Positions 50,325-59,425 of a DNA stretch of 64,000 nt are shown one piece after another. The stretch comes from Actinomadura cremea (lineage in GTDB: Bacteria > Actinomycetota > Actinomycetes > Streptosporangiales > Streptosporangiaceae), in NCBI RefSeq assembly GCF_014648495.1, contig NZ_BMRF01000026.1, positions 37,831 through 101,830 on the forward strand, written 5' to 3'. The number at the start of each line of letters is the position of its first letter. Positions within the stretch are counted from its first letter, which is position 1. The translations under genes and the position numbers were made by a program. The notes under the pieces are model-generated. The model did no database searches, was not told the DNA's origin, and was given only the letters and a program-made list of their open reading frames with translations.

Positions 50325-51872
50325 TTATGAAGCCGCGGCCGCGCTTGTGGGCGCGGCCGTGGGCGTTCCCGCCTCGATCTCGAAGTCGGCCGGGTCCAGG
50401 CGCCGGGTCCGCAGCCAGTAGTTGACGGTGGACGCGGGCCACGCGGCGCGGTTGGCGCCGTCGCGGTCGAGGTACCAGCTCGTGCAGCCCCCGGACACCC
50501 AGACGGCGCCCTCGGACTTGCGCCGCACCCAGTCGTTGAAGCGGTCCTGCACGGACGGGCGGACGGAGATGCGGGCGCCGCCCGCCGCGTCCAGCATCGC
50601 CAGGCACTGCAGGACGTACCGGACCTGCGCCTCGATAATGAAGATCATCGAGTTGTGGCCGAGGCCGGAGTTCGGCCCGAGCAGCAGGAACAGGTTCGGG
50701 AAGCCCGCGACGGTCACGCCGAGGTGGGCCTCGATGCCGTCCTTCCACGCGTCCTGGATCCGCAGCCCGTCGCGGCCGGTGATGCGGGCCTCGTCGAACG
50801 CGTCGGTGACGTGGAAGCCGGTGCCGAAGACGATCGCGTCGACCTCGTGCTCGCGCCCGTCCCGCGTCACGATCGACTTGGGCCGCACCTCGGCGATGCC
50901 CTCGGTGCTCAGCTCGACGTTGGGCCGCATCAGCGCCGGGTAGTAGTCGCTGGACACGAGCGTCCGCTTGCAGCCCATCGTGTAGTCGGGGACGAGCTTG
51001 CGGCGCAGTTCCCGGTCCGGCACCTGGCGCGCCAGATGCCATTGGGCGAGGCCGCTGGCGAGCTTGAGCAGCCGCGGGTTCTTGAACCCGACGACGAAGC
51101 TCTCCTGCATCAGGTAAATGCCGTTGCGATACCCCCGTTGCACCCCTGGGACGCGCCGGAACAGCGCCTTCTCCACGCCGGTGATGCGGCGGTCGGGCTT
51201 GGGGATGATCCACGGCGGCGTCCGCTGGAACACCGTGAGGGACTCGACCCGCTTCGCGATCTGCGGGACGAACTGGATCGCGGACGCGCCCGTCCCGACG
51301 ACGGCGACGCGCCTGCCCGCGAGGTCGTAGTCGTGGTCCCACTCGGCCGAGTGGAACGCGGCGCCCTCGAACGACTCCAGCCCCGGCAGGTCCGGGATGT
51401 TGGGCTTGTGCAGCGGGCCCATGCCCGCCACGACCGCCCGCGCCCGGACGACCTCGCCGCCGGCGCCGTCCGGGCCGCCGTCCTCCCCCGCGACCGTGAC
51501 GCGCCAGGTGCCGGTCGCGTCGTCGTACTCGGCGCCCGTCACCTCGGCACGGAACCGGATGTGCTGCGCGAGGTCGTACTTGTCGACGACGTCCTTGATG
51601 TACCGCAGGAGCTCGTCCTGCTTCGGGAACATCCGGGACCAGTCGTTCTTGGGCTCGAAGGAGAACGAGTACAGCAGCGACATGATGTCGCAGGCGCAGC
51701 CGGGGTAGGTGTTCTCCCGCCAGGTCCCGCCCACCTCGTCGGCCTTCTCCAGGACGACGAAGTCGTGGACGCCGGCCTTCTTCAGCCCGATCGCCATCCC
51801 GAGCCCGGAGAAGCCCGTCCCGATGATGGCGACCCGGTACGGTCCGCCCGGTCCCGCCGCGGGAGTGACCAC
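50325..51872 (-). CDS. Baeyer-Villiger-type flavin monooxygenase
   Basis: A 515-aa class B flavoprotein. FAD site VAIIGTGFSGLGMAIGLKKA is near residues 16-35. The BVMO-like fingerprint FEGAAFHSAEWDH is followed by the NADPH site VAVVGTGASAIQFV. VVLEKADEVGGTWRENTYPG and SLLYSFSFEP are also typical. It would insert oxygen into a ketone or oxidise a heteroatom. GTG 51872 lies 2 nt after the stop of the diiron gene, so the two are translationally coupled. The last ~15 residues are low-complexity Ala/Thr/Pro. Confidence 0.9.
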   Translation of the reverse strand: MVTPAAGPGGPYRVAIIGTGFSGLGMAIGLKKAGVHDFVVLEKADEVGGTWRENTYPGCACDIMSLLYSFSFEPKNDWSRMFPKQDELLRYIKDVVDKYDLAQHIRFRAEVTGAEYDDATGTWRVTVAGEDGGPDGAGGEVVRARAVVAGMGPLHKPNIPDLPGLESFEGAAFHSAEWDHDYDLAGRRVAVVGTGASAIQFVPQIAKRVESLTVFQRTPPWIIPKPDRRITGVEKALFRRVPGVQRGYRNGIYLMQESFVVGFKNPRLLKLASGLAQWHLARQVPDRELRRKLVPDYTMGCKRTLVSSDYYPALMRPNVELSTEGIAEVRPKSIVTRDGREHEVDAIVFGTGFHVTDAFDEARITGRDGLRIQDAWKDGIEAHLGVTVAGFPNLFLLLGPNSGLGHNSMIFIIEAQVRYVLQCLAMLDAAGGARISVRPSVQDRFNDWVRRKSEGAVWVSGGCTSWYLDRDGANRAAWPASTVNYWLRTRRLDPADFEIEAGTPTAAPTSAAAAS

Positions 51873-51874
51873 GG

Positions 51875-52876
51875 TCAGGCGGCCTTGCCGGACGGGACGG
51901 GGCGGCGCTTCGTCGGCTCGTCCCAGATCCCGAACGCCTTCCACACCCGCTTGCCGACCGGGTCGATCACGCCCAGCTCGGCCATCAGGTCGCGGATCTT
52001 GCCGACCGAGTTGGCGATCTCGGCCTGGGACGCCTCGCTGCGGTAGGCCGCGCGGACGACGTCCTTCGGGATGTTGAAGTGGCGCACCATCGGACCGGGC
52101 GGGGCCAGCATGATCCGGGCCATGATGCCGAGGACGACCGGGGTGAAGAGGCCGAGGACGCGGCGGCGCACCGGGTGCATGCCGGGGATCCGGTGCCTGA
52201 GGTAGTGCCGGGCGAAGGAGATGTGCCGGGCCTCCTCCGCAATGTGGATCTTCATGATGGTCTCTTCGAGCGGGTGCTTGATGTGCCCGTTCTTCAGCGA
52301 CTTGCGCTGCACGTAGTCGATCGGGTCCTCGCCGCCGAGCACGAACACGAAGAACATCTCGGTGCTGATCAGCGGGATCCACGGCGCCGTCTGCGCGACG
52401 AACGTCAGCGACTTCGGCATGCCGCGGATCGGCATCTTCGTCCGGTTCACGAACTCCTGGAACATCATCCCGTGGTGACATTCCTCGGTCGTCTCGTGGT
52501 AGACGTACCGGAACTCGGGCCGCCCGTTCGGCAGCCAGTACGCGTAGTTGAGCAGGCCGCGCTTGAGCAGGTTCTCGAACTGCAGACCGATCTTCATCGC
52601 GGTCGCGACGCGGAACAGCCCGATCTGCGACTGGATCTCGGGCGGCTGCGAGCGGTACCACTCGGTCTCGCCGAGCCGGTCGAACTCGGGCAGCACCCAG
52701 CGCGGGTCGCTCGCGTCGACCGTGAACTCCGGGTCGTCCCACGGGATGTCGGCGTAGGCCTCCCAGTGCTTCTCCACGGACGCCTTGTTCAGTCGGTCGA
52801 TGACGCCGCGGTAGGCCTTCTTGTCCTTGACCTGCTCGCGGACCTCGTCGGCGAGCTCGGTGGGGGCTTTGGGCAT
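51875..52876 (-). CDS. AurF-like diiron oxygenase
   Basis: A 333-aa helical protein. Paired metal-ligand motifs are YHETTEECHHGMMFQEF near residues 125-141 and KIHIAEEARHISFARHYL near 208-225, giving the Glu and His set of a carboxylate-bridged diiron centre as in the AurF N-oxygenase family (PF11583). GGGAG precedes ATG 52876. It is coupled to the downstream flavin monooxygenase (2 nt) and follows a TetR gene by 59 nt. Two unlike oxygenases side by side suggest consecutive oxidations of one substrate; its identity is unknown. Confidence 0.82.
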   Translation of the reverse strand: MPKAPTELADEVREQVKDKKAYRGVIDRLNKASVEKHWEAYADIPWDDPEFTVDASDPRWVLPEFDRLGETEWYRSQPPEIQSQIGLFRVATAMKIGLQFENLLKRGLLNYAYWLPNGRPEFRYVYHETTEECHHGMMFQEFVNRTKMPIRGMPKSLTFVAQTAPWIPLISTEMFFVFVLGGEDPIDYVQRKSLKNGHIKHPLEETIMKIHIAEEARHISFARHYLRHRIPGMHPVRRRVLGLFTPVVLGIMARIMLAPPGPMVRHFNIPKDVVRAAYRSEASQAEIANSVGKIRDLMAELGVIDPVGKRVWKAFGIWDEPTKRRPVPSGKAA

Positions 52877-52935
52877 CGGTGACGCTCCCTGGGGGTGACG
52901 CGGCCGGCGGGCCGGCCGGTACTTCGGGGGTGGGG

Positions 52936-53673
52936 CTATGCGGTTGCGGAGGACGCGCCCGCGGCGGGGACGTCCGGGGACGCCGCGGGCTCCGGCGCCG
53001 GGCCCGCCTCGCCGGCCGCGGTCGACTCGGGGGCTCCGGGCTCGGGCACGATGAGCCGCGCGACGTCCTTGATCTGGCGCAGCACGGCGGCCTGGTGGCC
53101 GTCGGCGTCGTCGTCCAGCGCGTTCTGGATGGACAGGCCGATGAACATCGAGAACAGCCCGCGCAGCATCGTCGGGACGAAGTCGGCGGGCAGCGTGTTC
53201 GCGGGGAAGAGGCGCTCGAACACCTCCAGGATGACCTGCAGGATCCGCTCGTTGAGGTCCTGGCAGAGGGGGCGCAGCTCGTCGTCGGTGCGGGCGGCGA
53301 CTGCCAGCTCGGTGAGGGCCTTGGCCGGACGTCCGCGGAACACCTGCCAGAGGAGGTCGAGCGCCCCCTCGACGTTGCGGCGCTCGGCGGGCAGCACCGC
53401 GAAGGCCGTCTCGTACGCCAGCCGCTGCGCCTCGAGCAGGTGCTCGAGCGCCGCCGCGACCAGCACCATCTTCGTCGGGTAGTGGTGCTGCTGGGCTCCG
53501 CGCGAGACGCCCGCGCGGCGGGCGACCTCGGTGGTGGACGTCCCCGACCAGCCGAGATCGACGAGGCACTCCATGGTCGCCTCCAGGAGGCGGGCCCTGG
53601 TCCGCGACCGGCGTTCCTCCTGGGTGCGGCGGCCGCTCCCGTGGCGGTGCCGTCGGCGCGCGCTTACTGACAC
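52936..53673 (-). CDS. TetR family regulator of the oxygenase cluster
   Basis: A 245-aa regulator. The HTH is RTRARLLEATMECLVDLGWS, GTSTTEVARRAGVSRGAQQH, HYPTKMVLVAAALEHLL. The C-terminal ~40 residues are a Pro/Ala-rich tail. GTG 53673 lies 6 nt after -10 TACGGT, with -35 TTGATT 17 bp further up, so the message is probably leaderless. It stands first in a same-strand series with the diiron, flavin monooxygenase and SDR genes and is their likely regulator. Confidence 0.85.
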   Translation of the reverse strand: MSVSARRRHRHGSGRRTQEERRSRTRARLLEATMECLVDLGWSGTSTTEVARRAGVSRGAQQHHYPTKMVLVAAALEHLLEAQRLAYETAFAVLPAERRNVEGALDLLWQVFRGRPAKALTELAVAARTDDELRPLCQDLNERILQVILEVFERLFPANTLPADFVPTMLRGLFSMFIGLSIQNALDDDADGHQAAVLRQIKDVARLIVPEPGAPESTAAGEAGPAPEPAASPDVPAAGASSATA

Positions 53674-53679
53674 ACCTCG

Positions 53680-53717
53680 ACCGTACGAGCGCACTAACAA
53701 GCAATCAAGCCTGCTTG
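53680..53717 (-). promoter_or_regulatory. TetR promoter with overlapping palindrome
   Basis: Minus strand: -35 TTGATT (53708-53703), 17-bp spacer, -10 TACGGT (53685-53680). The dyad CAAGC-CT-GCTTG (53706-53717) overlaps the -35, a position at which a bound repressor would block RNA polymerase. A further CAAGC half-site is at 53698-53702. Confidence 0.65.
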
Positions 53718-53846
53718 TATGTTGCCCGCGTCACAATTGGACACCGCGTCTTATTGATCTTCGCGCAGGTCCCCGGCCGCCGCGCGCCGCGCGCGTCCGC
53801 CCGTACGTCCGGCCCGTACGTCCCGAGACGTAGCCGGACGCGCCCG

Positions 53847-53877
53847 GATGCACCACAGGGCGCAGAGGTGGTGCATC
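53847..53877. promoter_or_regulatory. Long perfect inverted repeat upstream of the ABC exporter
   Basis: Ten-base arms GATGCACCAC (53847-53856) and GTGGTGCATC (53868-53877) with an 11-bp spacer, about 47 nt before the exporter start codon. The arm centres are two helical turns apart, which suits binding of a dimeric regulator, though an RNA hairpin is also possible. No dedicated regulator of the exporter is adjacent. Confidence 0.55.
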
Positions 53878-53923
53878 TCCCGGCCCGACGACGTACCCCG
53901 GACCGTGCCTGGAGCATCAGGGC

Positions 53924-54706
53924 ATGAACGGAACCGCAGCGGCGCGAACGCCGCCCAGGGCGCCTTCGCCCCGGCCCTCCGGAGGCGCGCACACCGAGCG
54001 CCTCACCAAGGTGCACGGGTCCGGACCCATGGCGGTCCGGGCCCTCGACGAGGTCAGCGTGGTGTTCCCGGCCGGACGGTTCACCGCGATCATGGGGCCG
54101 TCCGGCGCCGGCAAGTCCACGCTGATGCACTGCGCGGCCGGGCTGGAGGACGCGACGTCCGGCAAGGTGTTCGTGGGCGACGAGGAGCTCGGGGCGCTGT
54201 CCGACCGGCGCCTCACCCTGCTGCGGCGCGAACGCATCGGCTTCGTTTTCCAGGCGTTCAACCTGCTCCCGACCCTCACCGCGCGCGACAACATCGTCCT
54301 CCCGCTGACCCTGGCGGGCCGGACGCCCGACGGCGCGTGGTTCGACACGGTCGTCCGCGTCCTGCGGCTGGGCGACCGGCTCGCGCACCACCCGGCTCGG
54401 CTGTCCGGCGGCCAGCAGCAGCGGGTCGCGCTGGCGCGCGCGCTGGTCACCCGCCCGGACATCGTGTTCGCGGACGAGCCGACCGGCAACCTCGACTCCC
54501 GCACCGGCGGCGAGGTGCTGACCCTGCTCCGCGACGCCGTCGACGACCTCGGCCAGACGGTCGCGATGGTCACCCACGACCCGGTCGCCGCGGCGCACGC
54601 CGACGCGGTGGTGTTCCTCGCCGACGGCAGGATCGTCGACGTCATGGACGGCCCGACGGCCGACCGCGTCCTCCAGCGGATGCGGGAACTGGGGGGACGG
54701 CCGTGA
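53924..54706 (+). CDS. ABC transporter ATP-binding protein (MacB/LolD type)
   Basis: A 260-aa ATPase. Walker A GPSGAGKSTLMHCAAGL at ~58-74, Q-loop FVFQAFNLLPTLT, signature LSGGQQQRVALARAL, Walker B DIVFADEPTGNLDSRTGG and switch His in VAMVTHDPVAAAHAD. The subgroup works with FtsX-fold permeases. The N-terminal ~25 residues are a Pro/Arg-rich extension. It overlaps the permease gene by 4 nt (GTGA), so the two form one transporter. Confidence 0.95.
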   Translation: MNGTAAARTPPRAPSPRPSGGAHTERLTKVHGSGPMAVRALDEVSVVFPAGRFTAIMGPSGAGKSTLMHCAAGLEDATSGKVFVGDEELGALSDRRLTLLRRERIGFVFQAFNLLPTLTARDNIVLPLTLAGRTPDGAWFDTVVRVLRLGDRLAHHPARLSGGQQQRVALARALVTRPDIVFADEPTGNLDSRTGGEVLTLLRDAVDDLGQTVAMVTHDPVAAAHADAVVFLADGRIVDVMDGPTADRVLQRMRELGGRP

Positions 54707-57213
54707 TCGGGCTCGTGCTCAAGGAGATCCGGGGCCGCAAGCGCCGCACGGCGGGCGCGCTGACCGCCGTGTTCCTCGGCGTCACGTTCCTCACCGGGAC
54801 GCTCGTCCTCGGCGACACCCTCGCGAGCAGCCTCGACTCGTACTACTCCGGCTCCTACGGCCGGACGGACGTCATCGTGCGGAACGCGACCGACGTGAGC
54901 GACTCGCCGTGGGAGTCGCGCGGCGAGATCGACGCGGCGACCCTCGACCGGGTGAAGGCCGTGGACGGCGTCGCGCACGCCGCACCGGTCGTCCAGGGGT
55001 CCGGGCAGCTCCTCGGCGCGGACGGCTCGGTGATCGACAACCGGGGCCCGCGCGAGGCCGGGAACTGGCTGACCGACCCCGCCCTCAACGCCTACCGCCT
55101 CGTGGACGGACGCGCGCCCCGCGCACCGGACGAGGTCGTCGTCGACCGGCTGTCCGCCGAGGAGGGGGGCCTGCGCGTCGGGGACCGGACGGCCGTCCTC
55201 ACCCCGGGCCGCGTCCCGGTGACGGTCGTCGGGATCAGCATGTTCGGCGACGAGAAGGCGTTCGGCGAGTCGTCGTCCACCGCGTTCACCCTGGAGGGCG
55301 CCCGCCGGCACATCGCCGCGTCGCCCGACCGGATCGGCGCCGTCCGGATCCGCGCGGCCGACGGCACCGACCCCGGGGAGCTGGCCGCCCGCGTGGCCGC
55401 CGCGCTGCCCGCCGGGGCGGAGGCGATCACCGCCGACGCGGCGATCGAGGAGCGCCTCGGCGACATCGAGAGCGGCATGCTCGGCACGTTCCGCGTCGTG
55501 ATCGCCGGGTTCGGCGGCGTCGCGCTGCTCGTCGCGGCGTTCACCATCCACAACACGTTCGCGATCACCGTGGCGCAGCGGACCCGCGAGTCGGCGCTGC
55601 TGCGCGCCCTCGGCGCGGGCCGCCGCCAGGTCCTGGCGATCGTCGGCGCCGAGGCGCTGCTCGTCGGCGCCACCGCCACCCTCGCCGGGCTGGCGGGCGG
55701 CCTCGGCTTCGCCGCGCTGCTGCGCTACCTGTTCACCGAGTTCCGCATCGGGATCGCGATGGAGGGCCTCACCGTCGCGGCGACCACGCCGCTGATCGCG
55801 ATCCCGGTCGGGGTCCTCGTGACGCTCGCCGCGGCGGTCGGCCCCGCGCTGCGCGCGTCCCGCACCGCGCCCGTGACCGCGCTGCGCGAGGCGGCGGCCG
55901 AACACGACGGCCCCTCGGAGGCACGCGCCATCATCGGCGGCGTCTTCGCGCTGGTGGCGGCGGGCGCGGTCGTCGCCGGGGCGGTGTCCGGACGGACGCC
56001 CCTCGCGGGGGCCGGGGCGCTCCTGCTCGTCTTCGCGCTGGTGGTGCTGGGCCCGGTCGCGGCCCGCCCGGCGGCGGCGGCCGTCGGCGGACCGGCGGCG
56101 CGGCTGCGCGGCGTCCCGGGCGCGCTCGCCCGCGCCAACGCGGCCCGCAGCCCCCGGCGGACGGCCGGCGCCGCGACCGCGCTGATGATCGGCGTCGGCG
56201 TCGTCAGCTTCTGCACGGTGTTCGTCGGCTCGCTGGGCGCGTCCCTCGAACGGGGCGTCGCCGGGTCGCTCACGGGACGGTTCGTCGTCAACGCGGGCGG
56301 CAACGAGACCGGCGGATTCGGCACCCGCCTCGTCGAGGAGGCCGCCGCGCTGCCCCAGACCGGCGACGTCGCCGGGCTCGGCACCGGAACCGTCCGGATG
56401 AACGGGAAGGTCGCGACCGTGAGCGTCGCCGACCCGTCCGCCCTCCGCCGCGTCCTGGACCTGGACGTCGCGCAGGGCGCCCTCGCGGACCCGCGCACGT
56501 TCGCCGTGTCGGAGGCCGTCGCGGAGGAGAACGGCTGGCGCACCGGGTCGCGCGTCCCGGTCACGTTCGCCGACGGCACCGCGCGGACCCTCACCGTCGG
56601 CGCCGTCTACACCGCCACCGACCTCGCCGGCGACCACATCGTCCCCCGGACGGTCTGGGAGGCGCACGGCGGGCGGCCGCTCGCGCGCATGGCGTTCGTC
56701 GACGTCGCGCCCGGCGTCCCGCCCGCGGACGCCCGCCGCGCCCTGACCGCGCTCGCCGACCGGTACGGCGCACCGGACGTGCAGACGCGGGACGAGTTCG
56801 TGGCCTCCAGCACCGAGCAGCAGCGCTCCTTCCTCCCCGTGCTCTACGGGATGCTCGGCCTCGCGATCGTGGTCGCGCTGCTCGGCATCGCCAACACGCT
56901 GTCGCTGGCGGTGCACGAGCGGACCCGGGAGCTGGGGCTGCTGCGCGCGGTCGGCGCGACGCGCGCGCAGGTCCGGTCGATCGTCCGCTGGGAGTCGGTG
57001 ATCGTCGCGCTGTTCGGCACCGCCGGGGGCCTGCTCGCCGGGGCCTTCCTCGGCTGGGGCGTCGGCGGCGCGCTCGGCAACCCGTTCGCGCCCCAGCCCG
57101 TCCAGCTCGCGGTGATCGCGCTGGTCGGAGCCGTCGCGGGAACGCTCGCCGCGGTCCGCCCGGCGCGCCGCGCCGCGCGCGCCGCCGTCCCGACCGCCGT
57201 CGCCGCGCACTGA
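54703..57213 (+). CDS. ABC transporter permease, FtsX/MacB-like, duplicated
   Basis: An 836-aa permease. The N-terminal helix (RTAGALTAVFLGVTFLTGTL) is followed by an extracytoplasmic domain, then three helices of the first FtsX domain (VVIAGFGGVALLVAAFTIHN, TFAITVAQRTRESALLRALG). The pattern repeats in the second half, with LSLAVHERTRELGLLRAVGA and final helices near the end. This ten-helix duplicated form is typical of actinobacterial exporters of peptides, lipids or drugs; the cargo is unknown. It overlaps the ATPase gene by 4 nt. Confidence 0.92.
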   Translation: MIGLVLKEIRGRKRRTAGALTAVFLGVTFLTGTLVLGDTLASSLDSYYSGSYGRTDVIVRNATDVSDSPWESRGEIDAATLDRVKAVDGVAHAAPVVQGSGQLLGADGSVIDNRGPREAGNWLTDPALNAYRLVDGRAPRAPDEVVVDRLSAEEGGLRVGDRTAVLTPGRVPVTVVGISMFGDEKAFGESSSTAFTLEGARRHIAASPDRIGAVRIRAADGTDPGELAARVAAALPAGAEAITADAAIEERLGDIESGMLGTFRVVIAGFGGVALLVAAFTIHNTFAITVAQRTRESALLRALGAGRRQVLAIVGAEALLVGATATLAGLAGGLGFAALLRYLFTEFRIGIAMEGLTVAATTPLIAIPVGVLVTLAAAVGPALRASRTAPVTALREAAAEHDGPSEARAIIGGVFALVAAGAVVAGAVSGRTPLAGAGALLLVFALVVLGPVAARPAAAAVGGPAARLRGVPGALARANAARSPRRTAGAATALMIGVGVVSFCTVFVGSLGASLERGVAGSLTGRFVVNAGGNETGGFGTRLVEEAAALPQTGDVAGLGTGTVRMNGKVATVSVADPSALRRVLDLDVAQGALADPRTFAVSEAVAEENGWRTGSRVPVTFADGTARTLTVGAVYTATDLAGDHIVPRTVWEAHGGRPLARMAFVDVAPGVPPADARRALTALADRYGAPDVQTRDEFVASSTEQQRSFLPVLYGMLGLAIVVALLGIANTLSLAVHERTRELGLLRAVGATRAQVRSIVRWESVIVALFGTAGGLLAGAFLGWGVGGALGNPFAPQPVQLAVIALVGAVAGTLAAVRPARRAARAAVPTAVAAH

Positions 57214-57319
57214 CCTCCGATCGGACGGCGGCGCGTGCGGACACGCTGGGTGACGTCGTCCGCCGGGAACGTGACCCCGGCGGGCGAATACCCCGCCCCG
57301 GCGCGGATATGGTGTGTCC

Positions 57320-58531
57320 ATGCAGGTCAACCAGTCGGGCAAACTGACCAACGTCTGTTACGACATCCGGGGGCCGGTGCTCAAGCGCGCCAAGCAGCTG
57401 GAGGCCGAGGGGCACCGCATCCTCAAGCTGAACATCGGCAACCCGGCCCCGTTCGGCTTCGAGGCGCCGCCGGAACTGCTCCAGGACATGATCCGCAACC
57501 TGCCGGACGCGCACGGCTACAGCGACTCCAAGGGCATCCTCCCCGCCCGCCGCGCCGTCGTGCAGCGGTTCGAGGAGAACGGCGTCAGCGGCGTCGACGT
57601 CGAGGACGTCTACCTCGGCAACGGCGTGTCCGAGCTGATCGTGATGACGCTGCAGGCGCTGCTGAACAACGGCGACGAGGTCCTCATCCCCGCCCCCGAC
57701 TACCCGCTGTGGACGGCGTCCGCGTCGCTGTGCGGGGGCACGCCCGTCCACTACCTGTGCGACGAGGACGCCGGCTGGGCGCCCGACACCGACGACATCG
57801 AGGCCAAGGTCACCGACCGCACCCGGGCGATCGTGCTGATCAACCCGAACAACCCGACCGGTGCCGTCTACCCGCGCGAGGTCCTCACCCGCATCGCCGA
57901 GCTCGCCCGCCGGCACAACCTGATCGTCTTCGCGGACGAGATCTACGACCGGATCCTGTACGACGACACCGAGCACGTCCCGATCGCGTCGCTGGCCCCC
58001 GACCTGCTGTGCCTGACCTTCGGCGGCCTGTCCAAGAACTACCGCGTCGCCGGTTTCCGCTCCGGCTGGGTGGTGCTGTCCGGCCCGAAGGAGCACGCCG
58101 AGTCCTACATCGAGGGCCTGGACATCCTCGCGAACATGCGGCTGTGCCCGAACGTCCCCGGCCAGCACGCCATCCAGGCCGCGCTCGGCGGCTACCAGAG
58201 CATCGACGACCTGGTGCTGCCCACCGGACGCCTCGGCGAGCAGCGCGACCGCGCCTGGAAGCTGCTCAACGACCTGCCCGGCGTGTCGTGCGTCCAGCCG
58301 AAGGGCGCCCTGTACGTCTTCCCGCGCCTGGACCCGGCCATGTACCCGATCGAGGACGACATGCGCTTCGCCCTCGACCTGCTCGAGCAGCAGAAGCTCC
58401 TCGTCGTCCAGGGGACCGGGTTCAACTGGCCGGCCACCGACCACTTCCGCGTCGTCACCCTCCAGTACGCCGACGACCTGGAGGAGTCGATCAGCCGCAT
58501 CGGCCTGTTCCTGGACGCCTACCGCCGCTGA
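57320..58531 (+). CDS. PLP-dependent aminotransferase (AlaA-like class I/II)
   Basis: A 403-aa fold-type I aminotransferase. Motifs are LNIGNPAPFGF near 33-43, YSDSKGILPARRAVV, PDYPLWTAS, INPNNPTGAVYP, FADEIYDRILYDD and the PLP-lysine segment LTFGGLSKNYRVAGFRSGW. It aligns from MQVNQSGKLTNVCYDIRGPV with alanine-synthesising aminotransferases (pyruvate plus glutamate). ATG 57320 lies 6 nt after -10 TATGGT (57308-57313), consistent with a leaderless message; a GTG two codons upstream falls inside that spacing. Confidence 0.92.
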   Translation: MQVNQSGKLTNVCYDIRGPVLKRAKQLEAEGHRILKLNIGNPAPFGFEAPPELLQDMIRNLPDAHGYSDSKGILPARRAVVQRFEENGVSGVDVEDVYLGNGVSELIVMTLQALLNNGDEVLIPAPDYPLWTASASLCGGTPVHYLCDEDAGWAPDTDDIEAKVTDRTRAIVLINPNNPTGAVYPREVLTRIAELARRHNLIVFADEIYDRILYDDTEHVPIASLAPDLLCLTFGGLSKNYRVAGFRSGWVVLSGPKEHAESYIEGLDILANMRLCPNVPGQHAIQAALGGYQSIDDLVLPTGRLGEQRDRAWKLLNDLPGVSCVQPKGALYVFPRLDPAMYPIEDDMRFALDLLEQQKLLVVQGTGFNWPATDHFRVVTLQYADDLEESISRIGLFLDAYRR

Positions 58532-58558
58532 TCGGACCGCCCGCGGGTCCGGTCGGGG

Positions 58559-58589
58559 TTGAGTCTCAAGCGGCTTGAGACTCCATGGT
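58559..58589 (+). promoter_or_regulatory. MerR-type promoter of the hydrolase-MerR operon
   Basis: -35 TTGAGT (58559-58564) and -10 CATGGT (58584-58589) are 19 bp apart. A perfect dyad with 11-base arms, GAGTCTCAAGC and its complement, spans 58561-58583 around a central G. This is MerR-type architecture, and the MerR gene is second in the operon it would drive. Confidence 0.75.
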
Positions 58590-58630
58590 CGATTCCGACA
58601 GCTCACCGTTTCCGAGCCGAGGAGTCTCCC

Positions 58631-59425
58631 GTGACCGCACCCGTCGACCCGTCCCCGTCCGCCCACGTCGTGCCGTCCGGCGGGGCGGCCCTCGCCGTCC
58701 GCGACCACGGCGGCGACGGCCCCGCGGTCGTCCTGCTGCACGGCGGCGGCCGCACCATGGACGACTGGCGGCTCGTCACGCCGCGCCTCACGGGCGCGGG
58801 CCTGCGGGTCGTCGCCGCCGACCTGCGCGGGCACGGCGCGTCCACGCCCGCGCCGTGGTCCTGGCGGAACGCGCTGGACGACCTCGCCGCGGTGATCGAC
58901 CATCTCCGCCTGGACCGTCCGGCCGTGGTGGGGCACTCCCTCGGCGGGATCGTCGCGGCCCTGTGGACGACGGGCCACCCGGAGTGCCCGCTGGCGATCA
59001 ACCTGGACGGGCACACCAACCCCACGGGCCCCTTCGAGCTCGAACCGGACGCCGCGCGGGCCGCCGAGGCGACGATGCGCGGCTTCCTCGACGCCCAGGT
59101 CCGGCAGTCCGGCGACCCGGCACTGGCCGGGCTCGTCGAGGCGCTCGGGAGCCTCGACCTGTTCGCGACGTACCGCGCGGCGCGCTGCCCGCTCGTCGTG
59201 GTCGCCTCCACCGGCACCGGCATGGAGGAGCTGCTCCCTCCCGAGGTCGCGGAGGTGTTCCCCGCGTACCGGCGCGGCTTCGCCCGCGAACTCGCCGCCG
59301 TCGAGGCGTCGACGCCGCTGCTGTCGGTCGTGGACGTCCCCACCGACCACGACGTCCACCTCGAGGCCCCGGACCGGGTCGCCGGCCTGGTCCTGGACGG
59401 GCTGCCCCCCGTGCCCGGCCGGTGA
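58631..59425 (+). CDS. Alpha/beta hydrolase
   Basis: A 264-aa protein. Oxyanion motif VVLLHGGGRTMDDW near residues 32-45, ADLRGHGAST near 70, nucleophile elbow VVGHSLGGIVAAL with Ser near 108, and a terminal His in PTDHDVHLEAPD. Substrate unknown; a detoxifying esterase is plausible given regulation by a MerR protein. GAGGAG is 6 nt before GTG 58631. It overlaps the MerR gene by 4 nt (GTGA). Confidence 0.88.
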   Translation: MTAPVDPSPSAHVVPSGGAALAVRDHGGDGPAVVLLHGGGRTMDDWRLVTPRLTGAGLRVVAADLRGHGASTPAPWSWRNALDDLAAVIDHLRLDRPAVVGHSLGGIVAALWTTGHPECPLAINLDGHTNPTGPFELEPDAARAAEATMRGFLDAQVRQSGDPALAGLVEALGSLDLFATYRAARCPLVVVASTGTGMEELLPPEVAEVFPAYRRGFARELAAVEASTPLLSVVDVPTDHDVHLEAPDRVAGLVLDGLPPVPGR

